Positions 30,321 through 40,977 of a DNA stretch of 64,000 bases are shown piece by piece; the first letter of the stretch is position 1, and every line of letters begins with the position of its first letter. This stretch comes from Acidithiobacillus ferrianus (GTDB taxonomy: Bacteria; Pseudomonadota; Gammaproteobacteria; Acidithiobacillales; Acidithiobacillaceae), in assembly GCF_010378095.1 (NCBI RefSeq), contig NZ_WNJL01000023.1:62001-126000 (forward strand), given 5' to 3'. The position numbers and the translations under genes are program-made. The notes under the pieces are model-generated. The model was not told where the DNA came from, made no database searches, and saw only the letters and a program-made list of their open reading frames with translations.

Positions 30321-31063
30321 TCGGCCTCCAGCACCTGATCACCGGTTCGCCCAAAGCGCCGCTGCCGATGCGCGAAGGAATGCAGGGCATGTTCCAAAAC
30401 CGCCCGATCCACATCCGGCCATAATGTGTCGGTAAAATAAAACTCCGTGTAAGCCAACTGCCAGATCAGAAAGTTGCTGATCCTTTCCTCTCCACCCGTA
30501 CGAATCAGCAGATCGGGCTCGGGAATGTCCGCCAAGGCGAGATGACGGGCAATGTGCGCTTCAGACAAATCCTCCGGCGCGAACTCACCCGCCTGAACCG
30601 CCGCCATGGCCGCGCGGGCCGCCTGGGTGATGTCCCAGCGCCCGCCGTAATTCACCGCCAGATTGAGTTGGAGGCGATTATTGGCACGGGTCAGGGTTTC
30701 CGCCTCTTCGATGAGCTGACGAATGTCACGGTCCAGCGCACCGCGATCACCGATGATGCGCAAGCGGACGCCGTTTTCCTGCAGTTTACGCACTTCCCGC
30801 CGCAACAAGAGACGAAAGAGATTCATCAGCAACCGCACTTCCAGGGCCGGGCGGCGCCAGTTTTCCGTGCTGAAAGCAAACAGCGTCAGAAAGGGGATAC
30901 CCAAGTCCACACAGGATTGCACCATTTCCCGCACCACTTCGGCCCCGCGGCGATGACCCGCCACACGCGGGAGATGCTGACGGTAGGCCCAGCGACCATT
31001 GCCATCCATGATGACGGCGATATGACGCGGTATGGCAGGCCGGTTTTCATGCCCAGAAGACAT
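30302..31063 (-). CDS. uppS: Undecaprenyl diphosphate synthase
   Basis: Cis-prenyltransferase that builds the C55 lipid carrier for peptidoglycan and O-antigen. The start at 31063 gives 253 residues. The catalytic VIMDGNGRWA is near residue 17-26, HRRGAEVVREMV near 40, FSTENWRRP near 70, and the C-terminal RTGGEERISNFLIWQ near 195-210. The order uppS-cdsA-dxr differs from the dxr-uppS-cdsA order of E. coli. It begins four bases after frr. Confidence 0.95.
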   Translation of the reverse strand: MSSGHENRPAIPRHIAVIMDGNGRWAYRQHLPRVAGHRRGAEVVREMVQSCVDLGIPFLTLFAFSTENWRRPALEVRLLMNLFRLLLRREVRKLQENGVRLRIIGDRGALDRDIRQLIEEAETLTRANNRLQLNLAVNYGGRWDITQAARAAMAAVQAGEFAPEDLSEAHIARHLALADIPEPDLLIRTGGEERISNFLIWQLAYTEFYFTDTLWPDVDRAVLEHALHSFAHRQRRFGRTGDQVLEADCSVSD

Positions 31064-31067
31064 GGGA

Positions 31068-32350
<1,283 letters not shown>

Positions 32351-33229
32351 TCAGGACCCCCGCACTTGCGCCATGACCTCGGTGGCGAAATCCGCCGTGG
32401 GGGCCTTCTCGATGCCTTCACCCACCTCGAAGCGCACGAACTCCCGCACTTCCACACCAGGAAAGTCCTTCATCATCTGTCCGATACTGCGGTCCGGGTC
32501 CTTGACGAAAGGCTGTCCCAACAGGGCGATTTCGTTGAGGAGCTTGTTCAGACGTCCGGAAATCATCTTCTCGATGATATCGGCCGACTTACCGCTGTCC
32601 GCCGCCTGCGCAATCAGGATTTCCTTTTCACGGGCCAAACGCTCGGCCGACACGGCGCTGGGATGGATCACCTCGGGACGCGCCGCGGCCACGTGCATCG
32701 CCACATCACGGCCCAATGCACCGGTAGCGGCCTGGCCTTCCAGCGCCACCAGCACACCAATACGGCCACCGTGGATATAGGCCCCGACCACACCCTCCTC
32801 GACCTGCAGATACCGCAAGCGGCGCAGACTGATGTTCTCGCCGAGTTTACTGACCAAGCCTTTGCGCCGTTCCTCCACCGCGGCATCGGCCAACAAGGCG
32901 TCCGCTGCATCAAATCCCTGGGCCAACGCCTGTTTGGTACAGTCTTTCGCCAAGGCCAGGAAATCTTCATTCTTGGCCACAAAGTCGGTTTCGCAGTTGA
33001 CTTCGAGGACCACGCCCCGCTTCTGGTCACCGCTGAGCACGGTGACCACGACGCCCTCGGCCGCCACCCGACCCGCCTTCTTGTCGGCCTTGGCCAAACC
33101 GCGTTTGCGCAGGAGGTCGATCGCCGCCTCCATATCGCCGCCAGCCTCGGTCAACACGGTTTTACACTCCATCATGCCGGCGCCGGTGCGCTCGCGCAAT
33201 TCCTTGACCTGCTGTGCACTGATAACCAT
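32351..33229 (-). CDS. tsf: Translation elongation factor Ts
   Basis: Nucleotide exchange factor for EF-Tu. The 292-residue protein opens with a UBA-like helix set (LRERTGAGMMECKTVL) and contains the EF-Tu-contacting TDFVAKNEDFLAL motif near 80-92. It then has two alpha/beta subdomains and a C-terminal helix. It is 28 bases after rpsB, as in nearly all bacteria. Confidence 0.96.
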   Translation of the reverse strand: MVISAQQVKELRERTGAGMMECKTVLTEAGGDMEAAIDLLRKRGLAKADKKAGRVAAEGVVVTVLSGDQKRGVVLEVNCETDFVAKNEDFLALAKDCTKQALAQGFDAADALLADAAVEERRKGLVSKLGENISLRRLRYLQVEEGVVGAYIHGGRIGVLVALEGQAATGALGRDVAMHVAAARPEVIHPSAVSAERLAREKEILIAQAADSGKSADIIEKMISGRLNKLLNEIALLGQPFVKDPDRSIGQMMKDFPGVEVREFVRFEVGEGIEKAPTADFATEVMAQVRGS

Positions 33230-33257
33230 GAATACTCCTTAGATTCTGGGGAACACT

Positions 33258-34010
33258 TCAGTCGGCATCGATTTCGATCGTGTCTTCGTCCACTTCGACG
33301 AACTCGTCGAGCAACGCAGCCTCACCACCCTGGCGGCCATCGAGGATGGCGTCAGCCACCAGCGAGGCATACAGACGGATGGCGCGCGTCGCGTCATCAT
33401 TACCGGGAACGGGATAATCGATGAGCAGCGGATCGCAATTACTGTCCACCACACCGATCACCGGGATACCCAGCTTGCGGGCCTCTGCGATGGCGATATT
33501 TTCGTGGCCGACATCGATCACGAAAATGGCATCCGGCAGACCGCTCATCTCCTTGATACCACCCAGGCTACGTTCCAGTTTTTCACGCTCGCGGGTCAGA
33601 TTCAGGGCCTCTTTCTTGGTCAGTTTTTCCAACGTGCCGTCGGTGGTCATTTGATCCAGTTCATCCAGACGACGAATGGATTGGCGAATGGTTTTGAAGT
33701 TGGTCAGCGTACCGCCCAGCCAACGCTGATTGACGAAAAAGGCGCCGCTGCGACGGGCCTCCAGTTCAACGGCCTCGCGCGCCTGGCGCTTGGTGCCGAC
33801 AAAAAGCACCCGACCGTGTTTGCGGGAAACTTGCTCAATGAAACTCAACGCCGTGCGTAGCATCGGCAGGGTGTATTCCAGGTTGATAATGTGAATGCGG
33901 TTGCGTTCACCAAAGAGATACGGCGCCATCTTGGGGTGCCAGTAACGGGATTGGTGACCGAAATGGACGCCCGCTTCCAGCAGGGCGCGCATGGTGACGT
34001 TACTGCTCAT
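33258..34010 (-). CDS. rpsB: 30S ribosomal protein S2
   Basis: Ribosomal small-subunit protein, 250 residues from the ATG at 34010. The family N-terminus [20 protein letters not shown], then [16 protein letters not shown], the coiled-coil insert (about 110-160) and the [15 protein letters not shown] segment are all present. The C-terminus is acidic. First gene of the 20-gene minus-strand run. The 5' leader holds a long two-tier hairpin and a probable promoter, listed separately; S2 autoregulation through the leader is known in gammaproteobacteria and may apply here. Confidence 0.96.
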   Translation of the reverse strand: MSSNVTMRALLEAGVHFGHQSRYWHPKMAPYLFGERNRIHIINLEYTLPMLRTALSFIEQVSRKHGRVLFVGTKRQAREAVELEARRSGAFFVNQRWLGGTLTNFKTIRQSIRRLDELDQMTTDGTLEKLTKKEALNLTREREKLERSLGGIKEMSGLPDAIFVIDVGHENIAIAEARKLGIPVIGVVDSNCDPLLIDYPVPGNDDATRAIRLYASLVADAILDGRQGGEAALLDEFVEVDEDTIEIDAD

Positions 34011-34047
34011 GAGTGAGATTCTCCAGTTTTCAGGGTTGTGGTCCGCC

Positions 34048-34101
34048 ACGCGCCACAGGCAGTCATCCTTGCGGACACCCGACTGCCTGATGTCGGCGCG
34101 T
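34048..34101 (-). promoter_or_regulatory. Two-tier hairpin in the rpsB leader, possible S2 autoregulatory site
   Basis: In the rpsB transcript, ACGCGCC (34101-34095) pairs with GGCGCGT (34054-34048). Inside it a perfect nine-base stem, CAGGCAGTC with GACTGCCTG (34089-34081 and 34064-34056), closes a 16-base loop. A five-base and a one-base bulge separate the two stems. The structure ends about 37 bases before the start codon. The pairing is read directly from sequence; a role in S2 feedback is inferred from the known rpsB leaders of other gammaproteobacteria. Confidence 0.55.
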
Positions 34102-34128
34102 GTGAGTATTTAGGCCGAAGCCCAGCGC

Positions 34129-34157
34129 GTTTTAGCATAAAACGAACGCACTGGCAA
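34129..34157 (-). promoter_or_regulatory. Candidate promoter of the rpsB operon
   Basis: TTGCCA at 34157-34152 and TAAAAC at 34134-34129 are separated by 17 bases and point into the rpsB leader. Matches to the sigma-70 consensus are fair, not perfect. It would place the start of transcription about 25 bases before the leader hairpin. Confidence 0.4.
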
Positions 34158-34182
34158 ATGGCCCCAAAAGCGGCATACCGAT

Positions 34183-34773
34183 TTATTCCCGGTGCCGCCG
34201 ATGCCACCACCAAAACATGCCACCCCCCGCAATCAACAAGAGCAGCAGCATGATCTGCACATGCTGCACGCCCTGCAGCAGACTCCGCAACGAAGCGCCC
34301 AGGAGATAACCAACGCTCGCGATGACTATGGCCCATACCGCCGCCGCCACAGGGTTCATCCACAGATAGCGACGGACCGGATAGCGGTGCACCCCGAGCA
34401 GAATGGGCGTGATGGTGCGAGTGCCATAAATAAACCGGAACAACAGCGTGACCCAATCCCCGAAACGGCGGATCGAACCTTCCGCCTGATGCACATGACG
34501 GCGCAGAAAATGCGGCAAACTGTTCAGCAGACGTTCGCCGTAATGGTAGCCCAACTGATAAAGCGCCTGATCGTTGATCGTGCTACCCAACCAGGAGACG
34601 AGCATGACCACAGGCAGGTCGAACACGCCGGCATGGGCCAAGGCACCGGCAATGATCACGATGGCTTCGCCCTCCAGCAGCGTACCCACGAAGAGTATCC
34701 AATAACCATATTGGTGCAGAAAGGCGATGACCCTCTCCAGCGTGATCGGCGGAAGATACAGCCAGCTCAGCAC
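34183..34773 (-). CDS. DedA-family (SNARE-associated) inner membrane protein
   Basis: DedA/VTT proteins are polytopic membrane proteins, several of which recycle lipid carriers such as undecaprenyl phosphate or phosphatidylethanolamine. The 196-residue product has the family segments FVGTLLEGEAIVIIAG near 28-43, an FRFIYGTRTITP loop near 112-123 and at least four hydrophobic helices. It starts with GTG. A weak promoter (TTGTTA, 16 bases, TAAATA) may lie just upstream near 34834-34861. The exact substrate is unknown. Confidence 0.85.
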   Translation of the reverse strand: MLSWLYLPPITLERVIAFLHQYGYWILFVGTLLEGEAIVIIAGALAHAGVFDLPVVMLVSWLGSTINDQALYQLGYHYGERLLNSLPHFLRRHVHQAEGSIRRFGDWVTLLFRFIYGTRTITPILLGVHRYPVRRYLWMNPVAAAVWAIVIASVGYLLGASLRSLLQGVQHVQIMLLLLLIAGGGMFWWWHRRHRE

Positions 34774-34907
34774 CTCATTGATCGCATCAATGGTCTCGTC
34801 CTCCCCGTCACACCGAGCGCTTATTTACCGGCACACGCAACAATAACAAAAGCGGCAACGGACGCCTATTGGCGGGCCCCTCCCACTTCCGCCGCCATGC
34901 GGAGGTG

Positions 34908-36044
34908 TCATGAAGCCCCGTCCAGACTTTGGCGGTAGTTATCCAGGAGGGTATCGAAGACCCGGGGCCAGGTTTCGCCCTCGGCGCGTTGCCGGGCGCG
35001 CTGGCCCATTTCCCGCAACCGCGCGCGATTTCCCAGCAGACTCCACATGGCAATGGCAAGGTCCCCATCGACGGGGAGCAGGACGCCTTCATCAGAAGAC
35101 CGGAAATGCTCATTCACCCCAGGCGTGTCATAGGCTAGTACCGGCAGGCCGCTGGCCATGGCCTCCAGCACCACATTGCCAAAGGTCTCGCTGCAGGAAG
35201 GGAAACAAAACAGGTCCGCACTGGCATACCATCGGGCCAGAGCCTCCCCTTGTTGCACGCCTTCCAGAGAAAAGCCCGCCAGCTTCTGCCGGGATAGTTC
35301 AGCGACCAGCGGCCCATCACCAATCAGGGCAAGATGCAGTTTACCCGGTCCCCGCCAGATCTCCCGCAAACGCCTATAGGCAACCACCAGGGCGGGCAGG
35401 TTCTTTTCATGGGCCAATCGCCCGACATAAAGCAGCAGTCCATCGTCCTGCCCCAGACCAAGCCCGGCGCGCAAGGTGTCACTACGCCAGCGGGGATCGA
35501 ATCTGACCGTATCCACCCCACGGCGCCACATGGCCAGATTGCGAAAGCCGTGGGCCGTCAGATGGGCAAACGTCCCCTGGCTCGGTACCAGGGTTTTGCG
35601 GGTGGCGTTATGAAAACCACGCAGATAAAGTAGCGCCAGTCCTTGCAGGAATTGCAGGCGATAGTGCCGGGCATAGCCGTCAAAATTGGTGTGAAAACTG
35701 CTGACCACGGGGATTCTCAGATAGCGCGCCGCCAGGAGCCCGGCGAGGCCCAGGGGACCTTCTGTGGCGATGTGGATCAGATCGGGGCGCAAAACCCGCA
35801 GCCGTCGCCGCATACGGTGCGTTACGCTGTAACCCATCCGGACCTGCGGGTAAAAAGGCAGGGACAGTGCCGGGAAAAGGTCCGCCCCTGCCCCGTCACC
35901 GCTCTGCCGCGGTCGCAGCACGGAGACCCGATAGCCGCGCTGCCGCAGATGACTGGTCAGGCACTGTAACGTATGCGCCACACCATTCACTTCTGGTGGA
36001 TAGGTTTCCGTGATGAGGGCCAGATGGGAGAAACCTTCAGCCAT
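34908..36044 (-). CDS. GT4-family glycosyltransferase
   Basis: Retaining GT-B glycosyltransferase, 378 residues from the ATG at 36044 (a TTG at 36071 is possible). The N-terminal domain has ITETYPPEVNGVAHTL near 11-26 and SSFHTNFDGYARHY near 115. The donor half has YVGRLAHEKNL near 208 and the E-x7-E motif ETFGNVVLE near 286. It resembles the mannosyl/glucosyl transferases that modify diacylglycerol or phosphatidylinositol. Being encoded downstream of ppx in the phosphate cluster, it might make phosphate-free glycolipids during phosphate starvation; that is inference. Confidence 0.8.
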   Translation of the reverse strand: MAEGFSHLALITETYPPEVNGVAHTLQCLTSHLRQRGYRVSVLRPRQSGDGAGADLFPALSLPFYPQVRMGYSVTHRMRRRLRVLRPDLIHIATEGPLGLAGLLAARYLRIPVVSSFHTNFDGYARHYRLQFLQGLALLYLRGFHNATRKTLVPSQGTFAHLTAHGFRNLAMWRRGVDTVRFDPRWRSDTLRAGLGLGQDDGLLLYVGRLAHEKNLPALVVAYRRLREIWRGPGKLHLALIGDGPLVAELSRQKLAGFSLEGVQQGEALARWYASADLFCFPSCSETFGNVVLEAMASGLPVLAYDTPGVNEHFRSSDEGVLLPVDGDLAIAMWSLLGNRARLREMGQRARQRAEGETWPRVFDTLLDNYRQSLDGAS

Positions 36045-36089
36045 CGCGCGCCCCGCGTCCCGCCTCGACAATGCCAGTCGCCTGGTGGA

Positions 36090-37601
36090 TCACCATCGCA
36101 AGTGGAAATCGGGCATGATCCATTCCTGTTCCTGCTCCAGATCGGCGGCCAGCAGCGGCATCCCCGCCTCCCATGACGCTGCCAGGGACAGGGTCAAGTG
36201 CGTTCCGGTCACGGTGAGTCCCGGCGGCGCCATCGGCGGCGTCGCGCCGCGATGAAAGAGGATCGCGAGCCGTAACAGCACAGCGAGTTTTTGCAGGGGC
36301 GCGATATCTTCCACGCCGATTTCCAGGTCCCGCAACTGGGCAGGGCTAGGCAGCCGTTTGCGCTGGGCGCGAATCAACGCCGCCACCACCCCTTGCTCTC
36401 GCCGCGAGAAACCCGCGATGTCCCCATTCCGCCAGATATACTCGCCATGCTTGTGGAATCCGGAATGAGCGATATCGAGACCGATATCATAGGTCAGCGC
36501 CGCCCAACGCAACCATTGCCGATGCCCATCGTGAAGATGCCACGCCGCGGCCGCAACCGCGTAAAAGTGATCCGTCCACTGGGCCACCCTCGCATTACGG
36601 GAAGTCTGACTATGAAAACGCTCTTGCAGGCTGCGGATACTCATTTCCCGGGTATCTTCCTGATGGATGCGACCGAGCAGATCGTAGATCGCGCCCTCGC
36701 GCAGGGCCCCCTCGGAAAACCGCATTTCCTGCAAGCACAACGACTCGAACAGCCCATGAAGAATGACGAACCCGCCGGGGAAAACGGGTGCGCGATCCGC
36801 CTTCAGTCCTTTGATCTGGCTGAGCGCACGCACCGAACCCAGGCGGATGATCTGCTCACGCAGCCAATGCATGCCACTCCGGGTGATCCGCAAGCCCTGG
36901 CCATTTTCGGCGAGAATCCGGGCGATGGCCTTGACGGTGCCGGAGGAACCCACCACCTGATCCCAGCCGTGGCGGGAGAACTCGTCGAGCATGGGTTCCA
37001 CGGCCATGCGCACCCGCCTTTCGAGTTGCTCGCAGGCCGTCAAGGTAATCGCATCATGGGGGAAAAAAGCGCGGGTGGAGGCCACACAACCAAAATGCAG
37101 GCTCTCCCGCAAATTAGGCGTGAAGCCTTTGCCGGCGATCAGTTCCGTACTTCCACCACCGATATCTATCACCAGGCGGCGCTCGCAGGCGTCCACCGCC
37201 AGACTATGGGCCACCCCCAAATACACCAGACGCGCCTCTTCACGCCCCGCCACTACCTCCACCGGATATCCCAGCGTTTCTTCGATGGCGCGAATGAATC
37301 CTTCCGCGGCACTCGCCTGGCGCAATGTATTGGTGCCGATCACGCGTACCCGATCCGGGTGGATACCCCGCAGGCGCTGCCCGAAACGGGCTAGACAAGC
37401 CAGGGCACGCTGCTCTACCTCGGGATCGAGGCTACCGTCGTCGCGCAAGCCTTCCGCCAGGCGCACACCATCGCGCAGGCGATCCAGCAGCCGGATCTCG
37501 GAGCCGCTTTCCTCGGCAACGACCATGTGAAAGGAATTGGAGCCCAAATCCACCGCCGCCAGAAAGTTTTCAAGCACCGCCGGGGCCGTTGGCTCCGCCA
37601 T
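36090..37601 (-). CDS. ppx: Exopolyphosphatase / guanosine pentaphosphatase family
   Basis: Releases phosphate from polyphosphate ends, or hydrolyses pppGpp; the two activities cannot be separated by sequence alone. The protein has about 503 residues. The ASKHA ATPase fold opens with AAVDLGSNSFHMVVAEE, followed by GREEARLVYLGV and DIGGGSTELIAG (about 148-159) and a C-terminal HD-like domain (from about 310). It starts immediately after phoU (ATG at 37601, AGGGG upstream) and so belongs to the phosphate operon, favouring the polyphosphatase role. Confidence 0.9.
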   Translation of the reverse strand: MAEPTAPAVLENFLAAVDLGSNSFHMVVAEESGSEIRLLDRLRDGVRLAEGLRDDGSLDPEVEQRALACLARFGQRLRGIHPDRVRVIGTNTLRQASAAEGFIRAIEETLGYPVEVVAGREEARLVYLGVAHSLAVDACERRLVIDIGGGSTELIAGKGFTPNLRESLHFGCVASTRAFFPHDAITLTACEQLERRVRMAVEPMLDEFSRHGWDQVVGSSGTVKAIARILAENGQGLRITRSGMHWLREQIIRLGSVRALSQIKGLKADRAPVFPGGFVILHGLFESLCLQEMRFSEGALREGAIYDLLGRIHQEDTREMSIRSLQERFHSQTSRNARVAQWTDHFYAVAAAAWHLHDGHRQWLRWAALTYDIGLDIAHSGFHKHGEYIWRNGDIAGFSRREQGVVAALIRAQRKRLPSPAQLRDLEIGVEDIAPLQKLAVLLRLAILFHRGATPPMAPPGLTVTGTHLTLSLAASWEAGMPLLAADLEQEQEWIMPDFHLRW

Positions 37602-37603
37602 CA

Positions 37604-38317
37604 CTATTTCCCCTGAATGCTTTTTACCACCTCGTCCAAGGGAAGATGCCGGACGTTTTTTCCTTTAGCGAGGTAAATGACATATTCGCAGATGTTCCGG
37701 GCATGATCGCCGATGCGCTCGATCGCCTTGGCAATGAACAGCGCGTCAATGGCCGGGGTGATGGTCCGCGGGTCTTCCATCATATAGGTAATCAAACGGC
37801 GCAGGGCCGAACGGTATTCCTGGTTCAACACCTCGTCGCCTTTGGCCACGGCGACAGCCTGTTCCGCATCCGCGCGGGCCAGGGCATCCATGGCCCGCCG
37901 CAGCATGTTCAGGGCATAGTCCGCCATGACCCCGACATCACGCAGGAAGGCCGGATTGGCATTGCGCGTCCCATGTCCCATGGCCAGGACCATATCAGCG
38001 ATTTTACTGGCTTTATCGCCCATGCGCTCCAGATCGGCGATGCTCTTGATCAGGGTCATCACCAACCGCAGATCGCCGGCGGCGGGCTGACGCATAGCCA
38101 GGATATTGATGCACTCCTCTTCAATCTGCACCTCGTAGCCGTTGACCTCGTGGTCACGGGCAACCACCTCCCGGGCCAGATCGGCATCCGCATCCTGCAA
38201 CGCCTTCACCGCATTGCTGATCTGCTCTTCGACCACGCCCCCCATGGCCAGCACCAGGGCATGGACTGCATTCAGTTCCTCATCAAACCGCTGGGAAATA
38301 TGTGGTTCCTTGTCCAT
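37604..38317 (-). CDS. phoU: Phosphate signalling regulator PhoU
   Basis: Links the Pst transporter to PhoR, keeping the Pho regulon off when phosphate is plentiful. The 237-residue protein consists of two homologous three-helix bundles, each with a metal-binding signature: DLRLVMTLIKSIADLERMGD near 82-101 and ALFIAKAIERIGDHARNICE near 190-209. It follows pstB by 11 bases. Confidence 0.95.
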   Translation of the reverse strand: MDKEPHISQRFDEELNAVHALVLAMGGVVEEQISNAVKALQDADADLAREVVARDHEVNGYEVQIEEECINILAMRQPAAGDLRLVMTLIKSIADLERMGDKASKIADMVLAMGHGTRNANPAFLRDVGVMADYALNMLRRAMDALARADAEQAVAVAKGDEVLNQEYRSALRRLITYMMEDPRTITPAIDALFIAKAIERIGDHARNICEYVIYLAKGKNVRHLPLDEVVKSIQGK

Positions 38318-38328
38318 AGCTGCGCTCC

Positions 38329-39096
38329 TTAACCATAACGACCGGTAATGTAGTCTTCCGTCTGTTTCTTGCTCGGGTTGGTGAACAACTGATTGGTGGG
38401 CCCGAATTCCACCATTTCCCCGATATACATGAATGCCGTGTAATCCGAGACACGCGCCGCCTGCTGCATATTGTGGGTGACGATCAGAATGGTGAAATGA
38501 TTACGCAGTTCACTGACCAATTCCTCAATTTTCAAGGTGGCTATAGGGTCCAGCGCCGAAGTGGGCTCGTCCAGCAGGATCACTTCCGGCTTCACCGCCA
38601 CGGCCCGCGCGATGCACAAACGCTGCTGCTGTCCGCCGGACAGGCCCAAACCGCTGGTCTTGAGTTTGTCCTTGACCTCTTCCCAGAGGGCCGCCTGGCG
38701 CAGGGCCTGTTCCACCCGCTCATCCATCTCCACCTTGCGCAACCGCTCATAGAGCTTGATGCCGAAGGCAATATTATCATAGATGGACATGGGGAAAGGG
38801 GTCGGCTTCTGAAAAACCATACCGACTTTGGCACGCAGCAAATTCACATCCATACCGAGGGCGAGCACATTGTCGCCATCGAGCAAGACTTCGCCCGTAG
38901 CCCGTTGACCGGGGTACAAGGAATACATGCGATTGAATACCCGCAGGAGCGTGGATTTTCCACAACCCGAAGGTCCGATGAATGCGGTCACCTGGCGTTC
39001 TGGCACATCCAGATTGATATCCCTGAGAGAGTGATTGCTGCCATAGAAGAAATCCAGGTGGCGGACGGATATTTTGGTTTTCTGGGGTTCCGGCAT
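38329..39096 (-). CDS. pstB: Phosphate ABC transporter ATPase PstB
   Basis: Cytoplasmic ATPase that powers phosphate uptake. The start at 39096 overlaps the pstA stop as TAATG and gives 255 residues; the open frame reaches 39198 but has no family match there. Walker [10 protein letters not shown], the signature LSGGQQQR, and Walker [13 protein letters not shown] are intact, with the PstB-typical FYGSNHSL and [11 protein letters not shown]. Confidence 0.97.
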   Translation of the reverse strand: MPEPQKTKISVRHLDFFYGSNHSLRDINLDVPERQVTAFIGPSGCGKSTLLRVFNRMYSLYPGQRATGEVLLDGDNVLALGMDVNLLRAKVGMVFQKPTPFPMSIYDNIAFGIKLYERLRKVEMDERVEQALRQAALWEEVKDKLKTSGLGLSGGQQQRLCIARAVAVKPEVILLDEPTSALDPIATLKIEELVSELRNHFTILIVTHNMQQAARVSDYTAFMYIGEMVEFGPTNQLFTNPSKKQTEDYITGRYG

Positions 39097-39950
39097 TAAC
39101 GCGGGCTCCTGTCTTTGATAAGGAAGCGGGAAACAAGGCTCAAGACTAGCACAGCCATGGCGGCTATCAACGCGCCCGCCCAGGCCAGATGCTGCCATTC
39201 CGGATAAGGGCTCATGGCAAATTGAAAAATAACTACGGGGACATTGGCAATCGGCTGGTCCAGATTCGTGCTGAAAAACTGATTACTGAGTGCCGTGAAC
39301 AGCAGCGGTGCGGTCTCGCCGCTGATTCTCGCCACCGCCAGCAGAACCCCGGTGAGTATACCAGAACGTGCGGCCCGATAACTCACCTGAACGATCATCT
39401 TCCAGTGGGGCGCTCCCAGGGCCAGGGCCGCCTCGCGCATGGTACTGGGGACCAAGCCCAGCATCTCATCCGTGGTGCGCAGGACGACGGGCAAAAACAA
39501 AATAGCCAGCGACAAAGCCCCGGCAAGACCCGAGAAGTGCCCCATGGGCACCACCACGACCGCGTAAATAAACAGGCCGATCACGATGGAAGGCGCGCTG
39601 AGCAGGATATCATTAAAAAAACGGATGGCCCCCGCCAGGCGGCGGCCTTGCGCAAACTCGGCGAGATAGGTGCCGGCCAGAATGCCCACAGGCGTGCCGA
39701 TCAGCACCGCCACGCCAATCATCAGCAGGCTGCCCACGAAGGCGTTACGCAAACCCCCGATACTACCAGGCGCCGGCGTGTCACCTGTAAACAGTTCCAG
39801 GTTGAAAGCGGTGGCGCCATAAGAAAGGGTGGTCCAGAGAATCCAGACCAGCCAGAAGAGGCCAAACAGCGTCGTGGCCATGGCCATACCCAGATTGAAG
39901 ATATTCCAGACACGGCGGCGCAGATAACGGGCGTTCCCGGCCGCCTTCAT
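39096..39950 (-). CDS. pstA: Phosphate ABC transporter permease PstA
   Basis: Inner-membrane permease half of the phosphate importer, 284 residues with six predicted helices. The coupling EAA-like loop ([18 protein letters not shown], near 188-205) contacts PstB. The start overlaps the end of pstC by four bases. Confidence 0.95.
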   Translation of the reverse strand: MKAAGNARYLRRRVWNIFNLGMAMATTLFGLFWLVWILWTTLSYGATAFNLELFTGDTPAPGSIGGLRNAFVGSLLMIGVAVLIGTPVGILAGTYLAEFAQGRRLAGAIRFFNDILLSAPSIVIGLFIYAVVVVPMGHFSGLAGALSLAILFLPVVLRTTDEMLGLVPSTMREAALALGAPHWKMIVQVSYRAARSGILTGVLLAVARISGETAPLLFTALSNQFFSTNLDQPIANVPVVIFQFAMSPYPEWQHLAWAGALIAAMAVLVLSLVSRFLIKDRSPR

Positions 39951-40969
39951 AAACCCGCCTTTCCTTGTCCCTGACCGAGACGCCAGAGCATCAGTTTGGC
40001 CAGCACCAGCACCATGAAGGTAATGATGAAGAGAATGAAACCCAAGGCCATGAGCGCCGATTTGTACAGAGGTGAGAAGGCCTCGGCAAACTCGTTCGCC
40101 AGCGCTGCAGCGATGGAGTTTCCGACGTCGAGCAAAGAGATGTGGAGGTCGTGGGCATTACCGATCACAAAGGTTACCGCCATGGTTTCACCGAGGGCAC
40201 GGCCCAGACCGAGGAACACCCCGCCGACTACCGCCGTACGGGTATAAGGGAGAACCACATGACGTGCCATCTCCCAAGTCGTGGCCCCCAGGCCATACGC
40301 CGACTCTTTGAGCATCGCTGGCACCACCAGAAAAACATCGCGCATGATCGCGGAAATAAAGGGGATCACCATGATGGCCAGAATAATACCGGCAGTCAGC
40401 ATACCAATGCCCATTGGCGGGCCGCGAAACAGCGCACCGATACCGGGCAGAGCACCCAGATGGTCATTGAGCCAAGGCTCTGCGCTGCCCAAAACCGGCG
40501 CAAAGACGAAAAGACCCCACATGCCGAAGATGATACTGGGGATACCCGCCAGCAGTTCAATGGCGCTGCCGACCGGTTGGCGCAACCATTCGGGTGCGAG
40601 TTCACTGATAAATAACGCGATGCCGAAACTGATGGGCACGGCGATCAGCAGGGCGATCAGGGAGCTGACCAAAGTTCCGTAAATCGGTACCAGAGCGCCG
40701 AAGTTCTCCGTAACCGGATCCCAGGCATCGCTCCAGAAAAAAGCGAAACCAAAATGATGAAAAGCTTCCCACCCGCGCAAAAAAAGGGACAACGCCACCC
40801 CGACCAGCAGGAGCAGGACCAAAAAGGCGAGCCCCCCCGTCAGCCAGCGGAAGCCCCGGTCCATGGCATGCAGGCGTCGTGATCGCGCGGGGCAGATACG
40901 AGATGGCACAGCGGGGGACGGCGCCGCCGCCTTCCGCACTCCCAATTCCGCGTCGCGGGTATCGTCCAT
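39947..40969 (-). CDS. pstC: Phosphate ABC transporter permease PstC
   Basis: Second permease of the phosphate importer, 340 residues. A hydrophilic N-terminal extension of about 45 residues precedes the first helix; six helices follow, with [17 protein letters not shown] near 117 and the PstB-contact loop [18 protein letters not shown] near 235-252. It begins nine bases after pstS. The ribosome binding site is weak, so a later start inside the extension (for example the Met near residue 36) is possible. Confidence 0.93.
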   Translation of the reverse strand: MDDTRDAELGVRKAAAPSPAVPSRICPARSRRLHAMDRGFRWLTGGLAFLVLLLLVGVALSLFLRGWEAFHHFGFAFFWSDAWDPVTENFGALVPIYGTLVSSLIALLIAVPISFGIALFISELAPEWLRQPVGSAIELLAGIPSIIFGMWGLFVFAPVLGSAEPWLNDHLGALPGIGALFRGPPMGIGMLTAGIILAIMVIPFISAIMRDVFLVVPAMLKESAYGLGATTWEMARHVVLPYTRTAVVGGVFLGLGRALGETMAVTFVIGNAHDLHISLLDVGNSIAAALANEFAEAFSPLYKSALMALGFILFIITFMVLVLAKLMLWRLGQGQGKAGL

Positions 40970-40977
40970 ATCTTAGT

